The position numbers were made by a program, and so were the translations under genes. Below, piece by piece: positions 25,300 through 32,982 of a stretch of DNA of 46,287 bases. The stretch lies in the NCBI RefSeq assembly GCF_023006505.1, contig NZ_JALBGV010000046.1:1-46287 (forward strand), read 5' to 3'. Each line of letters begins with the position of its first letter. Position 1 is the first letter of the stretch. The notes below the pieces were generated by a model. The model was not told the origin of the DNA. It did not search any database and worked only from the letters and a program-made list of their open reading frames with translations. The stretch is from Neorhizobium sp. SHOUNA12A. Its GTDB lineage: Bacteria > Pseudomonadota > Alphaproteobacteria > Rhizobiales > Rhizobiaceae.

Positions 25300-26331
25300 T
25301 CAAGCAGCCTTTTCGAGATCCTTCTTCCAGCTTCCCTTGGCGGCGAGGCTGTTCATCTCGGCGCGATGGGTGAAGGCGCGCTGGCCGGCTGCGACATTCT
25401 CGGACTTGCCGCCCCAGGCCTTGAGGGCTTGGTCCTGCAGGGCGCGGCCGTAGGAAAAGGTCAGCCCCCAGGGCAGGTCGTAGCCGGAGTTCATCGCCGA
25501 AAGATGGGCGGTCGCTTCTTCCGACGACTGACCGCCGGAGAGGAAGGCGATGCCCGGAACCGCGGGCGGAACGGTTGCCTTCAGAACCTTGACGGTCCGT
25601 TCGGCCACTTCCTCGACCGAGGCCTTGCGGGCTTTCTTGCCGTCGATGATCATGTTCGGCTTCAGGATCATGCCTTCGAGCTTGACGCGGGCGTCATAGA
25701 GGTCGGCGAAGACGGTGCGCAGGACCCATTCGGTCACTTCGGCGCAGGTATCGATGCTGTGGGTCGCCGGTTCGCCATCCATCAGCACTTCCGGCTCGAC
25801 GATCGGTACGATGCCGGCCTGCTGGCAGAGCGCTGCGTAGCGGGCGAGCGCCTGCGAATTGGCCTTGATCGAGCCCCAGGTCGGCAGCGTCTGCTCGGTG
25901 GAGATGGCGATCACGCCGCGCCATTTGGCGAAACGGGCACCGGCTTCATAATATTTGGCGAGCCGCTCGCCGAGTCCGTCGAGACCCTCGGTGATGGTTT
26001 CGCCCGGGAACGCGGCCATCGGCTTGGCGCCGGTATCGACCTTGATACCCGGGATCGACCCGGCGGCCTTGATGATATCGACAAAAGGGGTGCCGTCAGC
26101 GGCCTTCTGGTAGAGGGTTTCCTCGTAGAGGATGACGCCCGAGATGCACTTCTTCATGGCGTCGTCGGAGCGGAACAGCATTTCCCGGTAGTCGCGGCGG
26201 CTTGTTTCGGTCGATTCGAGATTGATGCTGTCGAAGCGCTTCTTGATGGTGGAGGTCGATTCGTCGGCGGCCAGGAGGCCCTTGCCGTCGGCGACCATCT
26301 TCACGGCGATGTCTTCAAGACGTTCAGTCAT
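25300..26331 (-). CDS. fba: Class I fructose-bisphosphate aldolase
   Basis: The enzyme cleaves fructose 1,6-bisphosphate to dihydroxyacetone phosphate and glyceraldehyde 3-phosphate through a Schiff base. The 343-residue protein shows the class I pattern: LLAADESTSTIKKRF near residue 20, a KWRGVIAI strand, IVPIVEPEVLMDG, the Schiff-base lysine strand EGMILKPNMI and FLSGGQSSEEATAHLSAMN. Start MTERLED at 26331 has GGGAGAA upstream; the five residues further out are not conserved. It follows pgk on the same strand, 185 bases away, with a strong palindrome in the gap, so it probably has its own regulated promoter. Confidence 0.95.
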   Translation of the reverse strand: MTERLEDIAVKMVADGKGLLAADESTSTIKKRFDSINLESTETSRRDYREMLFRSDDAMKKCISGVILYEETLYQKAADGTPFVDIIKAAGSIPGIKVDTGAKPMAAFPGETITEGLDGLGERLAKYYEAGARFAKWRGVIAISTEQTLPTWGSIKANSQALARYAALCQQAGIVPIVEPEVLMDGEPATHSIDTCAEVTEWVLRTVFADLYDARVKLEGMILKPNMIIDGKKARKASVEEVAERTVKVLKATVPPAVPGIAFLSGGQSSEEATAHLSAMNSGYDLPWGLTFSYGRALQDQALKAWGGKSENVAAGQRAFTHRAEMNSLAAKGSWKKDLEKAA

Positions 26332-26402
26332 TTTCGGTTCTCCCAAAGCTCATGAAATGCGGATAACAGAAGTTATTTTAAAGGGAAATCCTACGGTAAG
26401 CT

Positions 26403-26433
26403 ATTGAAACGATTGAAATGCTTTCAATCGTTT
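26403..26433. promoter_or_regulatory. Operator-like palindrome upstream of fba
   Basis: AAACGATTGAAA (26407-26418) and TTTCAATCGTTT (26422-26433) are a perfect 12-bp inverted repeat around TGC. The unit ATTGAAA occurs three times (26403-26409, 26412-26418 and, inverted, 26422-26428). It lies 72 bases before the fba start. LacI-family control of glycolytic genes (PckR/CceR-type) is known in alphaproteobacteria; assignment to such a regulator is inference. Confidence 0.55.
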
Positions 26434-26516
26434 AAAACATCTAAAATTTTTTAAACCAGTTAACTCGGGAGCGCGCCGCCCTATATGGCACGCGCTCCGT
26501 TTCGGAAAATGACAGA

Positions 26517-27722
26517 TCAGGCGGCCTTGATCAGCACCGAGACGCCCGGCAGATCCTTGCCTTCCATCCATTCCAGGAATGCGCCGCCGGCGGTCGAGAC
26601 GTAGGAGAAGTCGTCGGCAGCGCCAGCATGGTTGAGGGCGGCGACCGTATCGCCGCCGCCTGCAACCGACGTAAGCTTGCCGGCTTTCGTCTGGGCTGCG
26701 GCATGCCTTGCGGCAGCGACCGTCGCCTTGTCGAAAGGCTCGATCTCGAAGGCGCCGAGCGGGCCGTTCCAGACGAGCGTCGAGGCCTTGGAGATCCATT
26801 CGTTGACGGCTGCCACCGACTTCGGCCCGACGTCGAGCATCATGGCGTCAGCCGGAATCTTGTCGATATCGACCACTTCATTGGCGGCACCTGCCTTGAA
26901 CTCGCGGGCGACGACGCCGTCGACCGGCAGCACGATGGCGCAATTGGAGGCTTCGGCTTCCGCCATGATCTTGCGGGCCGTGTCGGCAAGGTCATGCTCG
27001 CAGAGCGACTTGCCGACATCGATGCCCTGTGCCGCGATGAACGTGTTGGCCATGCCGCCGCCGATCACCAGCGCGTCGACCCGTTTCACGAGGTTCTGCA
27101 GCAGGTCGATCTTGGTCGAAACCTTGGCGCCGCCGACGATCGCAACGACCGGGCGGGCCGGATTGCCGAGGCCCTTTTCGAGCGCTTCGAGTTCTTCCTG
27201 CATGGTGCGGCCGGCATAGGCGGGCAGGTGATGGGCGAGGCCCTCGGTCGAGGCATGGGCGCGGTGGGCTGCGGAGAAGGCGTCGTTGACGAAGATATCG
27301 CCGTTCTTGGCGAGCGCCTCGGTGAAGCCGGGGTCGTTCTTTTCCTCACCCTTGTGGAAACGGGTGTTTTCGAGCAGCAGGATATCGCCGTTCTTCATGC
27401 CGGCGATGGCCTGTTCGGCTTCCGGACCGATGCAATCGGAGGCGAAGAGGATCTTGTGGCCGAGGACCTGGTTGACGGCAGAAACGATCAGCGACAGCGA
27501 CATGTCGGCGACCGGCTCGCCCTTCGGACGGCCGAAATGGGCAAGCAGGATGACCTTGGCGCCCTTCTTCGAGAGTTCCAGAATGGTCGGGGCGACGCGT
27601 TCGATGCGGGTCGCGTCGGTGACCTTGCCGTCGGCAGCGACGGGAACGTTGAGATCGACGCGCACGAGCACGCGCTTGGCTGCGATATCGGTGAGGTCGT
27701 CAAGGGTTTTGAAGGCCGGCAT
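26517..27722 (-). CDS. pgk: Phosphoglycerate kinase
   Basis: The enzyme transfers phosphate from 1,3-bisphosphoglycerate to ADP. The 401-residue protein has the substrate-binding [11 protein letters not shown] and [47 protein letters not shown], the nucleotide-binding [10 protein letters not shown] and the C-terminal hinge [10 protein letters not shown]. Start [10 protein letters not shown] at 27722; the frame runs to 27785 but without homology. It lies between the antiporter gene and fba on the same strand. Confidence 0.97.
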   Translation of the reverse strand: MPAFKTLDDLTDIAAKRVLVRVDLNVPVAADGKVTDATRIERVAPTILELSKKGAKVILLAHFGRPKGEPVADMSLSLIVSAVNQVLGHKILFASDCIGPEAEQAIAGMKNGDILLLENTRFHKGEEKNDPGFTEALAKNGDIFVNDAFSAAHRAHASTEGLAHHLPAYAGRTMQEELEALEKGLGNPARPVVAIVGGAKVSTKIDLLQNLVKRVDALVIGGGMANTFIAAQGIDVGKSLCEHDLADTARKIMAEAEASNCAIVLPVDGVVAREFKAGAANEVVDIDKIPADAMMLDVGPKSVAAVNEWISKASTLVWNGPLGAFEIEPFDKATVAAARHAAAQTKAGKLTSVAGGGDTVAALNHAGAADDFSYVSTAGGAFLEWMEGKDLPGVSVLIKAA

Positions 27723-27892
27723 GATGCTAATCCATTTACTCGGAAAGTTCGTAGCGGACCTTACTATGCCTGACCGGCGACGCAAGACGATTGGTCGCAG
27801 CCATCCATATTCCGTCTGCGGCAGATAAGCCGCACGCCGATTCTACCGCGACAATGCAGCGGGTGGAGGATTTTATTTGAGCGTTCGCGACT

Positions 27893-29740
27893 CTACGCCG
27901 GGCCATCGGGCGGCACGGCGCCCGGTTTCACGGGGAGGTGCTTGCCTCGGTATTTGCGGATCAGATCGCGGACGCGGTGGGCGATCTCGCGCATGTTGAT
28001 GAAGATCGGCAGATTGGTCGCCGGCTCCACGGGTTCCAGCGAGATGCCGATGCTGCGCACATGTTCGTGCTCGTCGAGTTCGCGCACGATCAGGATGATC
28101 GAGCCGAAGCGGATGCGGTCGGCATAATCCGCGCGGCCGCCGAGCCGCGAGGTCACCAGGTCGCCGACGGTCATGTTCTGTTCGTTGGCGGAGAGCAGGC
28201 CGGGGCCGTAGGCGGCATCGAGCTCCTTGGCGGGCCTCGTCGGCGAGATCGCAAACGCGCCGAAAAATTCTGCATCGTCCTCGTCGACCGGCACCTGGCT
28301 TGCGAAGATGCGGTCGAGCAGTTTCGAATAGGCGGGCGAGATGAACAGGTAGACCTGGTCGTTCTCCTTCAGCCGGCCGGCATATTGGTAACGCATGCTG
28401 CGGCCGTCGCGGATGACCAGCGACGGCATGGCCCAGCGGGGGATGCGCTCGCCCTGCAGGATCGGGCTGTCCTTCATGACGCGGTAGGAGATCAGCTCGT
28501 GATGGGCGGTGCCCGGCAGGTCGAGCTCGATCTTGTCGACGGCGCCGATGCGCGGCGGAATGATGAGGCCGAGCTTGTGGGCGACTGGCTTGATCGTCCA
28601 GCCCTGGACGAGGAGGGAGACCAGCACGATGATGAAAGTGGTGTTGAAGAAGAGCTGGCCGTTCTCGACGCCGCTCAAGACCGGCATGATCGCAAGCAGG
28701 ATGGAGACCGCGCCGCGCAGGCCGACCCAGGCGAGGAAGCTGGTCTCCTGCTGGGTGAAATCATAGGGCAGCAGGCTGAGCCACACGGCGATCGGCCGAG
28801 CGACGAAGATCAGGAAGAGCGCCAGCCCGATCGCCGGCAAGAGGATAGCCGGGAATTGCGAAGGCGTCGCGAGCAGGCCGAGCACCAGGAACATGATGAT
28901 CTGCGCAAGCCAGGTCAGCCCTTCGTTGAAGCGGATGATCTGTGGCTTGGCGAACATCTTGCGATTGCCGGAATAGATGCCGGCGACATAGACCGCCAGG
29001 AAGCCGCTGCCGCCCATGGCGCCGGTGAAGGAAAACACCAGCAGCGCCAGCGTCAGCACGAAGATCGGCGCGAGGCCCCGGTCGGATGTGAAGCGGTTCA
29101 GCACCCAGACGATCATCATGCCGCCGAACAGGCCGCAGATGACGCCGAGCCCCATTTCCTCGACGAACAGGAAAAGGAAATGCAGGTCGAGGCCGGAAAG
29201 TCCCTGGCCGGTCGCCAGAAGCTCGGCAAGCGCGATGGTCAGGAAGATCGCCATCGGGTCGTTGGTGCCGGACTCGACTTCGAGCGTCGAGCGCACCTTG
29301 TCGCGGATGTTGATGCCGCTGACGCGCAGCAGGAAGAAGACGGCGGCGGCATCCGTCGAGGCGACGATCGAGCCGAGCAGCAGGCCTTCGAGCCAGTTGA
29401 AGTTCAGAAGGATCATCGCCCCGAGGGCGAAGATGCCGGTCGTCAGCAGCACCCCAACCGACGCAAGCGTGATCGCCGGAGCCGCGGCAAGGCGGAACGA
29501 GTGGATAGGGGTCATGAAACCGGAATCGAACAGTACGATCGCCAGCGCCAGCGAGCCCAGCATGAAGGTGAAGGAATAGTTCTCGAATCGGATGCCGAGG
29601 CCATCGACGCCGGCGAGCAGGCCGATCGACAGGAAGATCAGCAGGAGGGGAGCACCGAAGCGGAAGGCGAGGAGGCTCGAAAGGGCAGCCGCCAGCACCA
29701 GGACCGTGCCGACCAGCAGGACGATATAAAAAGCCTCCAC
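27893..29740 (-). CDS. CPA1-type potassium(sodium)/proton antiporter with regulatory domains
   Basis: This 615-residue inner-membrane antiporter has about twelve transmembrane segments in the first ~400 residues. The ion-site region is visible at GSIVASTDAAAVFFLL (TDAA) and ESGTNDPMAIFL (ND motif). A TrkA_C-like cytosolic domain (~405-485, SYRVMKDSPILQGERIPRWAMPSL region) and a CorC_HlyC-like C-terminal domain (~505-600) follow, the architecture of the NhaP2/CvrA group. These exchange K+ or Na+ for H+. It lies between the retron and pgk on the minus strand. No terminator stands out after it. Confidence 0.9.
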   Translation of the reverse strand: MEAFYIVLLVGTVLVLAAALSSLLAFRFGAPLLLIFLSIGLLAGVDGLGIRFENYSFTFMLGSLALAIVLFDSGFMTPIHSFRLAAAPAITLASVGVLLTTGIFALGAMILLNFNWLEGLLLGSIVASTDAAAVFFLLRVSGINIRDKVRSTLEVESGTNDPMAIFLTIALAELLATGQGLSGLDLHFLFLFVEEMGLGVICGLFGGMMIVWVLNRFTSDRGLAPIFVLTLALLVFSFTGAMGGSGFLAVYVAGIYSGNRKMFAKPQIIRFNEGLTWLAQIIMFLVLGLLATPSQFPAILLPAIGLALFLIFVARPIAVWLSLLPYDFTQQETSFLAWVGLRGAVSILLAIMPVLSGVENGQLFFNTTFIIVLVSLLVQGWTIKPVAHKLGLIIPPRIGAVDKIELDLPGTAHHELISYRVMKDSPILQGERIPRWAMPSLVIRDGRSMRYQYAGRLKENDQVYLFISPAYSKLLDRIFASQVPVDEDDAEFFGAFAISPTRPAKELDAAYGPGLLSANEQNMTVGDLVTSRLGGRADYADRIRFGSIILIVRELDEHEHVRSIGISLEPVEPATNLPIFINMREIAHRVRDLIRKYRGKHLPVKPGAVPPDGPA

Positions 29741-29977
29741 CTAAAGTCCCTTCCTTCGCACCTCTCGCCGACACCATCCCCGTCCGCAGCCCCGGACCGG
29801 AACTGTGCCACGCCGCAACGCGGCCATGCAAGAATGGGGCAGATCCCGGCCGAGGGCCAGGCGAATCGACTGATCGATTAGGCGGGAACAATTCCGGCAA
29901 GAGAAGGGCAGGGGATAAAAAAGACGGACCAGTGCCTTGGTGCCGGCGGCTTTTCACTTTTTTGCCAAGCGTCCTGT

Positions 29978-30002
29978 CCCAAAACCGATACCCACTTTTG
30001 GG
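29978..30002. repeat. CCCAAAA-CCGATACCCA-CTTTTGGG palindromic repeat
   Basis: CCCAAAA (29978-29984) pairs with TTTTGGG (29996-30002) around an ACCGATACCCAC-type centre. From memory, closely similar AAAACCGATTCCCACTTTTGG units occur in many rhizobial intergenic regions; the copy number here cannot be checked. Confidence 0.5.
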
Positions 30003-30023
30003 GGCGCTGGATTATCGGAGAGC

Positions 30024-30079
30024 CCACACGAATGCGGAACCTCGATAGATTTTAAATAGGTGGCTCCGCATTCGCGTGG
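30024..30079. repeat. Imperfect 15-bp inverted repeat
   Basis: CCACACGAATGCGGA (30024-30038) and TCCGCATTCGCGTGG (30065-30079) are complementary at 14 of 15 positions, with 26 bases between. It directly follows the repeat at 29978 and may be part of the same dispersed element. Confidence 0.5.
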
Positions 30080-30410
30080 CCTTCGGCGTTCTTTCGAGGC
30101 TTCCGGCCCCTACAGGTGATCATCTCGCCTCGCTGCGTGGCTTTATTCGCGATCTCCTTTCGGGAAATCCTGCCACTTGCACGGCTCAACCGAACCGGAC
30201 ATGGCTGTCCGGGGGAGGCTTGATAGGAATGGCCGTCTTGCGACACACACTCCATGGCTTTCACCTCTTCCACCATCCCCGCACGTTACGGTTTTGATGA
30301 AAGCGCCGGCCTCCGCCTGCCCGCGAACGTCTCGCGAAACACTCCGGCGACGGAAGCGGGGGGATTGTAGGCATGGGTTGGAGGGGTGGGGATGATGGAG
30401 GGTGAAAAAA

Positions 30411-30578
30411 ATGGCGGTGAGGCGTGCGGCGGGACTTAGCTTCGCGGTCTTAGGAGTGAATGTCACCGATGCCCCTTTCGTCCCCAAACAAATCTTTGAT
30501 GGCATTGCCATTTCGGCCTCTGGAGCGGCGGTAGCTATCTCAGCCTACCGTAGCGACAAATCTGTTTACTTCGGTTGA
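30411..30578 (+). CDS. Possible 55-residue protein upstream of the retron
   Basis: This frame runs from ATG 30411 (or GTG 30402) to TGA 30576-30578, with GGAGGG at 30397-30402 as a good ribosome-binding site. The product begins MAVRRAAGLSFAVLGVNV and ends ISAYRSDKSVYFG; the middle is Ala/Ile/Val-rich and could be membrane-associated. It ends 65 bases before the retron msr on the same strand. Codon use is not clearly like the core genes. I do not recognise it, and chance cannot be excluded at this length. Confidence 0.3.
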   Translation: MAVRRAAGLSFAVLGVNVTDAPFVPKQIFDGIAISASGAAVAISAYRSDKSVYFG

Positions 30579-30642
30579 ATTTCTTAGGCTGTCGTGCTTA
30601 GGTGGCGCTGCTCAGGTAAGGAGTCGATACTAGAGCATGCAA

Positions 30643-30803
30643 CACTTACGCGAAGAGCAGATTTTCTGCTTGGTCGGGCGTTTCGCCGGACCTCACATCA
30701 CTGGTAACTCTTTTGTTGCGTGGAAGGTTTCGACGTCTTGTCGTCTTCAGACCGCTTCCGCTCGACAAGACGTCGAAACCTTCCACGTCTTCAAAGGTAA
30801 GTG
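30643..30803 (+). ncRNA. Retron msr-msd non-coding RNA
   Basis: The RNA is the template and primer for the retron reverse transcriptase. The outer arms a1 CACTTAC (30643-30649) and a2 GTAAGTG (30797-30803) are complementary. The msr has two hairpins: AGCAG/CTGCT (30656-30660 with 30666-30670, loop AUUUU) and GGTC-GGGCG/CGCCGGACC (30672-30680 with 30684-30692, loop UUU, one G-G mismatch). UUU-capped msr hairpins are recognised by retron RTs. The branching guanosine is probably G30650 or G30652, just after a1. The msd is dominated by a perfect 25-bp hairpin. Its order, ncRNA then effector then RT, is the usual type II-A arrangement. Exact ends are inferred. Confidence 0.85.
30719..30787 (+). 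repeat. msd stem: perfect 25-bp inverted repeat
   Basis: The arm 30719-30743 (begins CGTGGAAGGTTTCGACG) is exactly complementary to 30763-30787 (ends CGAAACCTTCCACG), with a 19-base loop at 30744-30762. Reverse transcription would give an msDNA hairpin of about 70 bases, near the size of known small msDNAs. Confidence 0.9.
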
Positions 30804-30835
30804 CTAAGAGATCGCTCCATTCCCGAGTTGGTTGA

Positions 30836-30870
30836 GCGAGTGGACATGTCAACGGTACGTGTCCACTCGC
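30836..30870 (+). promoter_or_regulatory. Hairpin that buries the retron effector start codon
   Basis: GCGAGTGGACATGT (30836-30849) pairs with ACGTGTCCACTCGC (30857-30870) over 14 positions, 13 Watson-Crick and one G-U, with a 7-base loop. The effector ATG (30846-30848) and the GAGCGAG that would serve as ribosome-binding site lie in or beside the stem. This should lower translation initiation unless it is opened. Confidence 0.6.
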
Positions 30871-31751
30871 CAACGCCTCTCCTATTCCTCTGCGGCGGAC
30901 CCGTGGACGTTAGGGCAGTCAAGCCGCCGTCGTTGCGTGAGGCGTTTACGCGAGTGCTTCATGAAAAAGCATACCGGCGCTATACGATGCTGCTCGCGGA
31001 GCAGTTGAACGCTTTTTTTCCAAAGGGCAATTATCAGGACATTCTGACCTTCGAGGCGCATATTGCGCAAATATCAGAACTTATTGTCCTGTTCTCTGAA
31101 AGCTTCGGAAGCGCCGCAGAGCTGGGTGCATTTGCGATGGTGCCAGACATCGCCCATCGCCTGTTAGTAGTCATTGATGATGAGCACTATAGCGCAAGTT
31201 CATTTATCTCTCTCGGACCAATCAGAGCCCTGGAAAACGAGTTTGGCAGAACCTCAATATGCGTTCTCCATCGCAACGACATAGGAATCCCAAACATTCG
31301 GCAGGTCGGAGACGTAAAGATTGACGTTCTCTCTACCCAGATGCAGGCCGCTATACGAGCAAGAGAGCAGACATCAAGGGAGCGCACGACATTTGACCCT
31401 AGACGACCAGGGCATATCATCAAGTTTGTGGTTGGGCTCATTCAAAACTATGGTGCGCTAACGATTGATGAAATCGCGTTTCACCTCGATTGCCTCGGGC
31501 TCGCCACCCCCTTGGACACTTTGAAAAACTACCTTCTCTGCGCTGAGTTCGCTGACTGGATCATGCAGGATAAGCGGGGTATTGAGACGTATTTTTCGGC
31601 CTTGGATCGAAACAAGGCCCTCCAGTTCGAGTCCCGCAAGGATCGGGAAAAGCTGGATAAGATTCGATGGCAAGCAGCCGTCATGGAGCACTGGAAGACC
31701 ACCGATGGGACCCGTTTCAGCAGTATCCAAGCTGCAATGGCGAGGGGTTGA
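30846..31751 (+). CDS. Retron effector, nucleoside-deoxyribosyltransferase-like (Ec86/St85 type)
   Basis: This 301-residue protein is the toxin of a type II-A-like retron. The N-terminal half is NDT-like: LLFLCGGPVD (residues 12-21), SLREAF (29-34), then ISELIVLFSESFGSAAELGAF (76-96) with Glu85 and Glu92 as candidate catalytic residues, and SSFISLGPIR (118-127). The same order, FLCGG, FPESPGSFTELGAF and SFINYGPVR, occurs in the Ec86 (Eco1) effector, reported to hydrolyse NAD+ and to be held in check by RT-msDNA. The C-terminal half (~185-301) is helical and probably a winged-helix DNA-binding region. ATG 30846 is preferred over GTG 30801, which overlaps a2. The RT gene starts two bases after the stop. 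Confidence 0.88.
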   Translation: MSTVRVHSPTPLLFLCGGPVDVRAVKPPSLREAFTRVLHEKAYRRYTMLLAEQLNAFFPKGNYQDILTFEAHIAQISELIVLFSESFGSAAELGAFAMVPDIAHRLLVVIDDEHYSASSFISLGPIRALENEFGRTSICVLHRNDIGIPNIRQVGDVKIDVLSTQMQAAIRAREQTSRERTTFDPRRPGHIIKFVVGLIQNYGALTIDEIAFHLDCLGLATPLDTLKNYLLCAEFADWIMQDKRGIETYFSALDRNKALQFESRKDREKLDKIRWQAAVMEHWKTTDGTRFSSIQAAMARG

Positions 31752-31752
31752 C

Positions 31753-32718
31753 ATGGTTAGCTTGCTTAGGGCCATGGCGATTGAAACAGGGCTATCTGAG
31801 GTGGTCGTTCAGCGGATTATGCAGTCCGCCCCTCATCGCTACAAACAGTACAAGATTGACAAGCGTAGTGGGGGAAAGCGGCTAATCTCGCAACCTGCAA
31901 CCGAGGTCAAGCTCTTACAGCGGGCATTTGTCGAGCTGTATCTCAGCAAGTTGCCGGTCCATCCTGCGGCAATGGCATATCGACCAAACCTGTCGATTTT
32001 TGATAATGCGACTGCCCATGCCGGTTCCGGCTCAATCTTAAAGATGGATTTCAAGGATTTCTTTCCATCGATCCGTAAAGCGAACTGGATGAGCTACTGT
32101 GCGGAGTTTTCCATCCTGGAGAACCATTCAGAACGCGAGCTGGCGGCGTCTCTCTTGTTTCAGCGCCCCAGGAGCTCCAACGCTATGCAGCTCGCGATTG
32201 GCGCGCCGTCCTCACCAGCGCTTTCCAATGTTCTAATGTTTCAGTTCGATGAAATTATCAGCGCCGGAGTGGCAAAGGATAAGGTCATTTATACCAGATA
32301 TGCCGACGACCTTACCTTCTCCGCTGACCGATCCTGGAATCTGGTTGACGTAGAGAAGACAGTTAAGAGGGCGTTGCGGGAGATTGCTTATCCAAGGCTC
32401 CAACTTCACCCCGACAAAACTACTCACGTCACGAAGAAGTTCAGTCGAAGCGTTACTGGTTTGATCCTTGCGAATGACGGGCGCGTCACCATCGGCAAGA
32501 GACGGAAGCGTGCAATTCATGCTGCAACCCACGCGGCATCGCAGGGGCGCCTGGACGATCGACAACTTCAAAAGCTAGCCGGAATGCTTGCCTTCGTTCA
32601 CTCCGTCGAACCTGGTTTCATAGACGTGCTTGAGCGCAGGTATGGTTTGGAGACGATCATGCGACTGCAGACCATTGGCGCAAAAGACCGCCGTAATTTA
32701 CGGCCCCCGGATGCTTAA
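31753..32718 (+). CDS. Retron reverse transcriptase
   Basis: This 321-residue RNA-directed DNA polymerase makes msDNA from the adjacent msr-msd. Retron-specific motifs are complete: NATAH (85-89, the NAxxH of region X), the first catalytic Asp99 in KMDFKDFFPSI, QLAIGAPSSPALSN (146-159), YADD (183-186) and VTG (234-236, region Y, which reads the msr hairpin). The start ATG 31753 has GAGGGG upstream and lies two bases after the effector stop, so expression is coupled and the antitoxin-like RT follows the toxin. Length equals that of Ec86 RT. G+C is clearly below that of the flanking glycolytic genes, suggesting acquisition. No terminator is evident after it. Confidence 0.96.
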   Translation: MVSLLRAMAIETGLSEVVVQRIMQSAPHRYKQYKIDKRSGGKRLISQPATEVKLLQRAFVELYLSKLPVHPAAMAYRPNLSIFDNATAHAGSGSILKMDFKDFFPSIRKANWMSYCAEFSILENHSERELAASLLFQRPRSSNAMQLAIGAPSSPALSNVLMFQFDEIISAGVAKDKVIYTRYADDLTFSADRSWNLVDVEKTVKRALREIAYPRLQLHPDKTTHVTKKFSRSVTGLILANDGRVTIGKRRKRAIHAATHAASQGRLDDRQLQKLAGMLAFVHSVEPGFIDVLERRYGLETIMRLQTIGAKDRRNLRPPDA

Positions 32719-32910
32719 TGCTGATTTTGATCAGGAGTAGACCACCGAGGAGCTGCACTGTAGCTGCGCAGGCAGCCGGTATCTGACCGCTACTTTGGGT
32801 TCGCTAGTGGCGCAATGGGTTCCATCAGTGCTTCATGGCCGGTGGCATTGCTATCGAATTCCCTGCTTTTATCGAAGTTGGCAGCCCCCATCACCACCAT
32901 GCCCACAAAC

Positions 32911-32939
32911 AAAAACCCCCTCCCTTTTCAGGGAGGAGG
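32911..32939 (-). terminator. Intrinsic terminator after gap
   Basis: The 7-bp stem CCTCCCT/AGGGAGG (32919-32925 with 32930-32936) is followed on the minus strand by GGG and a TTTTTG run (32915-32910). It ends the tkt-gap transcript and also faces the retron transcript coming from the left. Confidence 0.85.
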
Positions 32940-32982
32940 TCCATATCTTGCCGATGCCGCCCGAAGGCAGCGTCTGTGATGC

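Larger units (their letters stand above)
29741..30640. other. About 900 bases with no confident gene, left of the retron
   Basis: This stretch holds the antiporter leader (with a hairpin AATCGA/TCGATT at 29864-29879), repeat-like palindromes at 29978-30002 and 30024-30079, a small hairpin CCGGACA/TGTCCGG at 30195-30212 and one possible 55-residue frame at 30411. Several longer frames on either strand have no protein-like character. No transposase, integrase or attachment site is visible. Confidence 0.6.

Noticed and set aside
30140..30240. Group II intron fragment suggested by the CCGGACA/TGTCCGG hairpin and nearby text
   Set aside because: No domain V consensus and no intron reverse transcriptase remnant could be recognised.
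30143..30511. 122-residue minus-strand frame left of the retron
   Set aside because: The product is low in protein-like character, has no ribosome-binding site, and crosses palindromes; likely a chance frame.
30801..30846. GTG at 30801 as the start of the retron effector
   Set aside because: It overlaps the a2 arm of the ncRNA, adds 15 residues without homology and has no ribosome-binding site; ATG 30846 gives the family N-terminus.
29741..32910. Mobile element carrying the retron
   Set aside because: No integrase, transposase, tRNA or clear direct repeat is visible at either end; insertion is inferred only from strand, composition and context.
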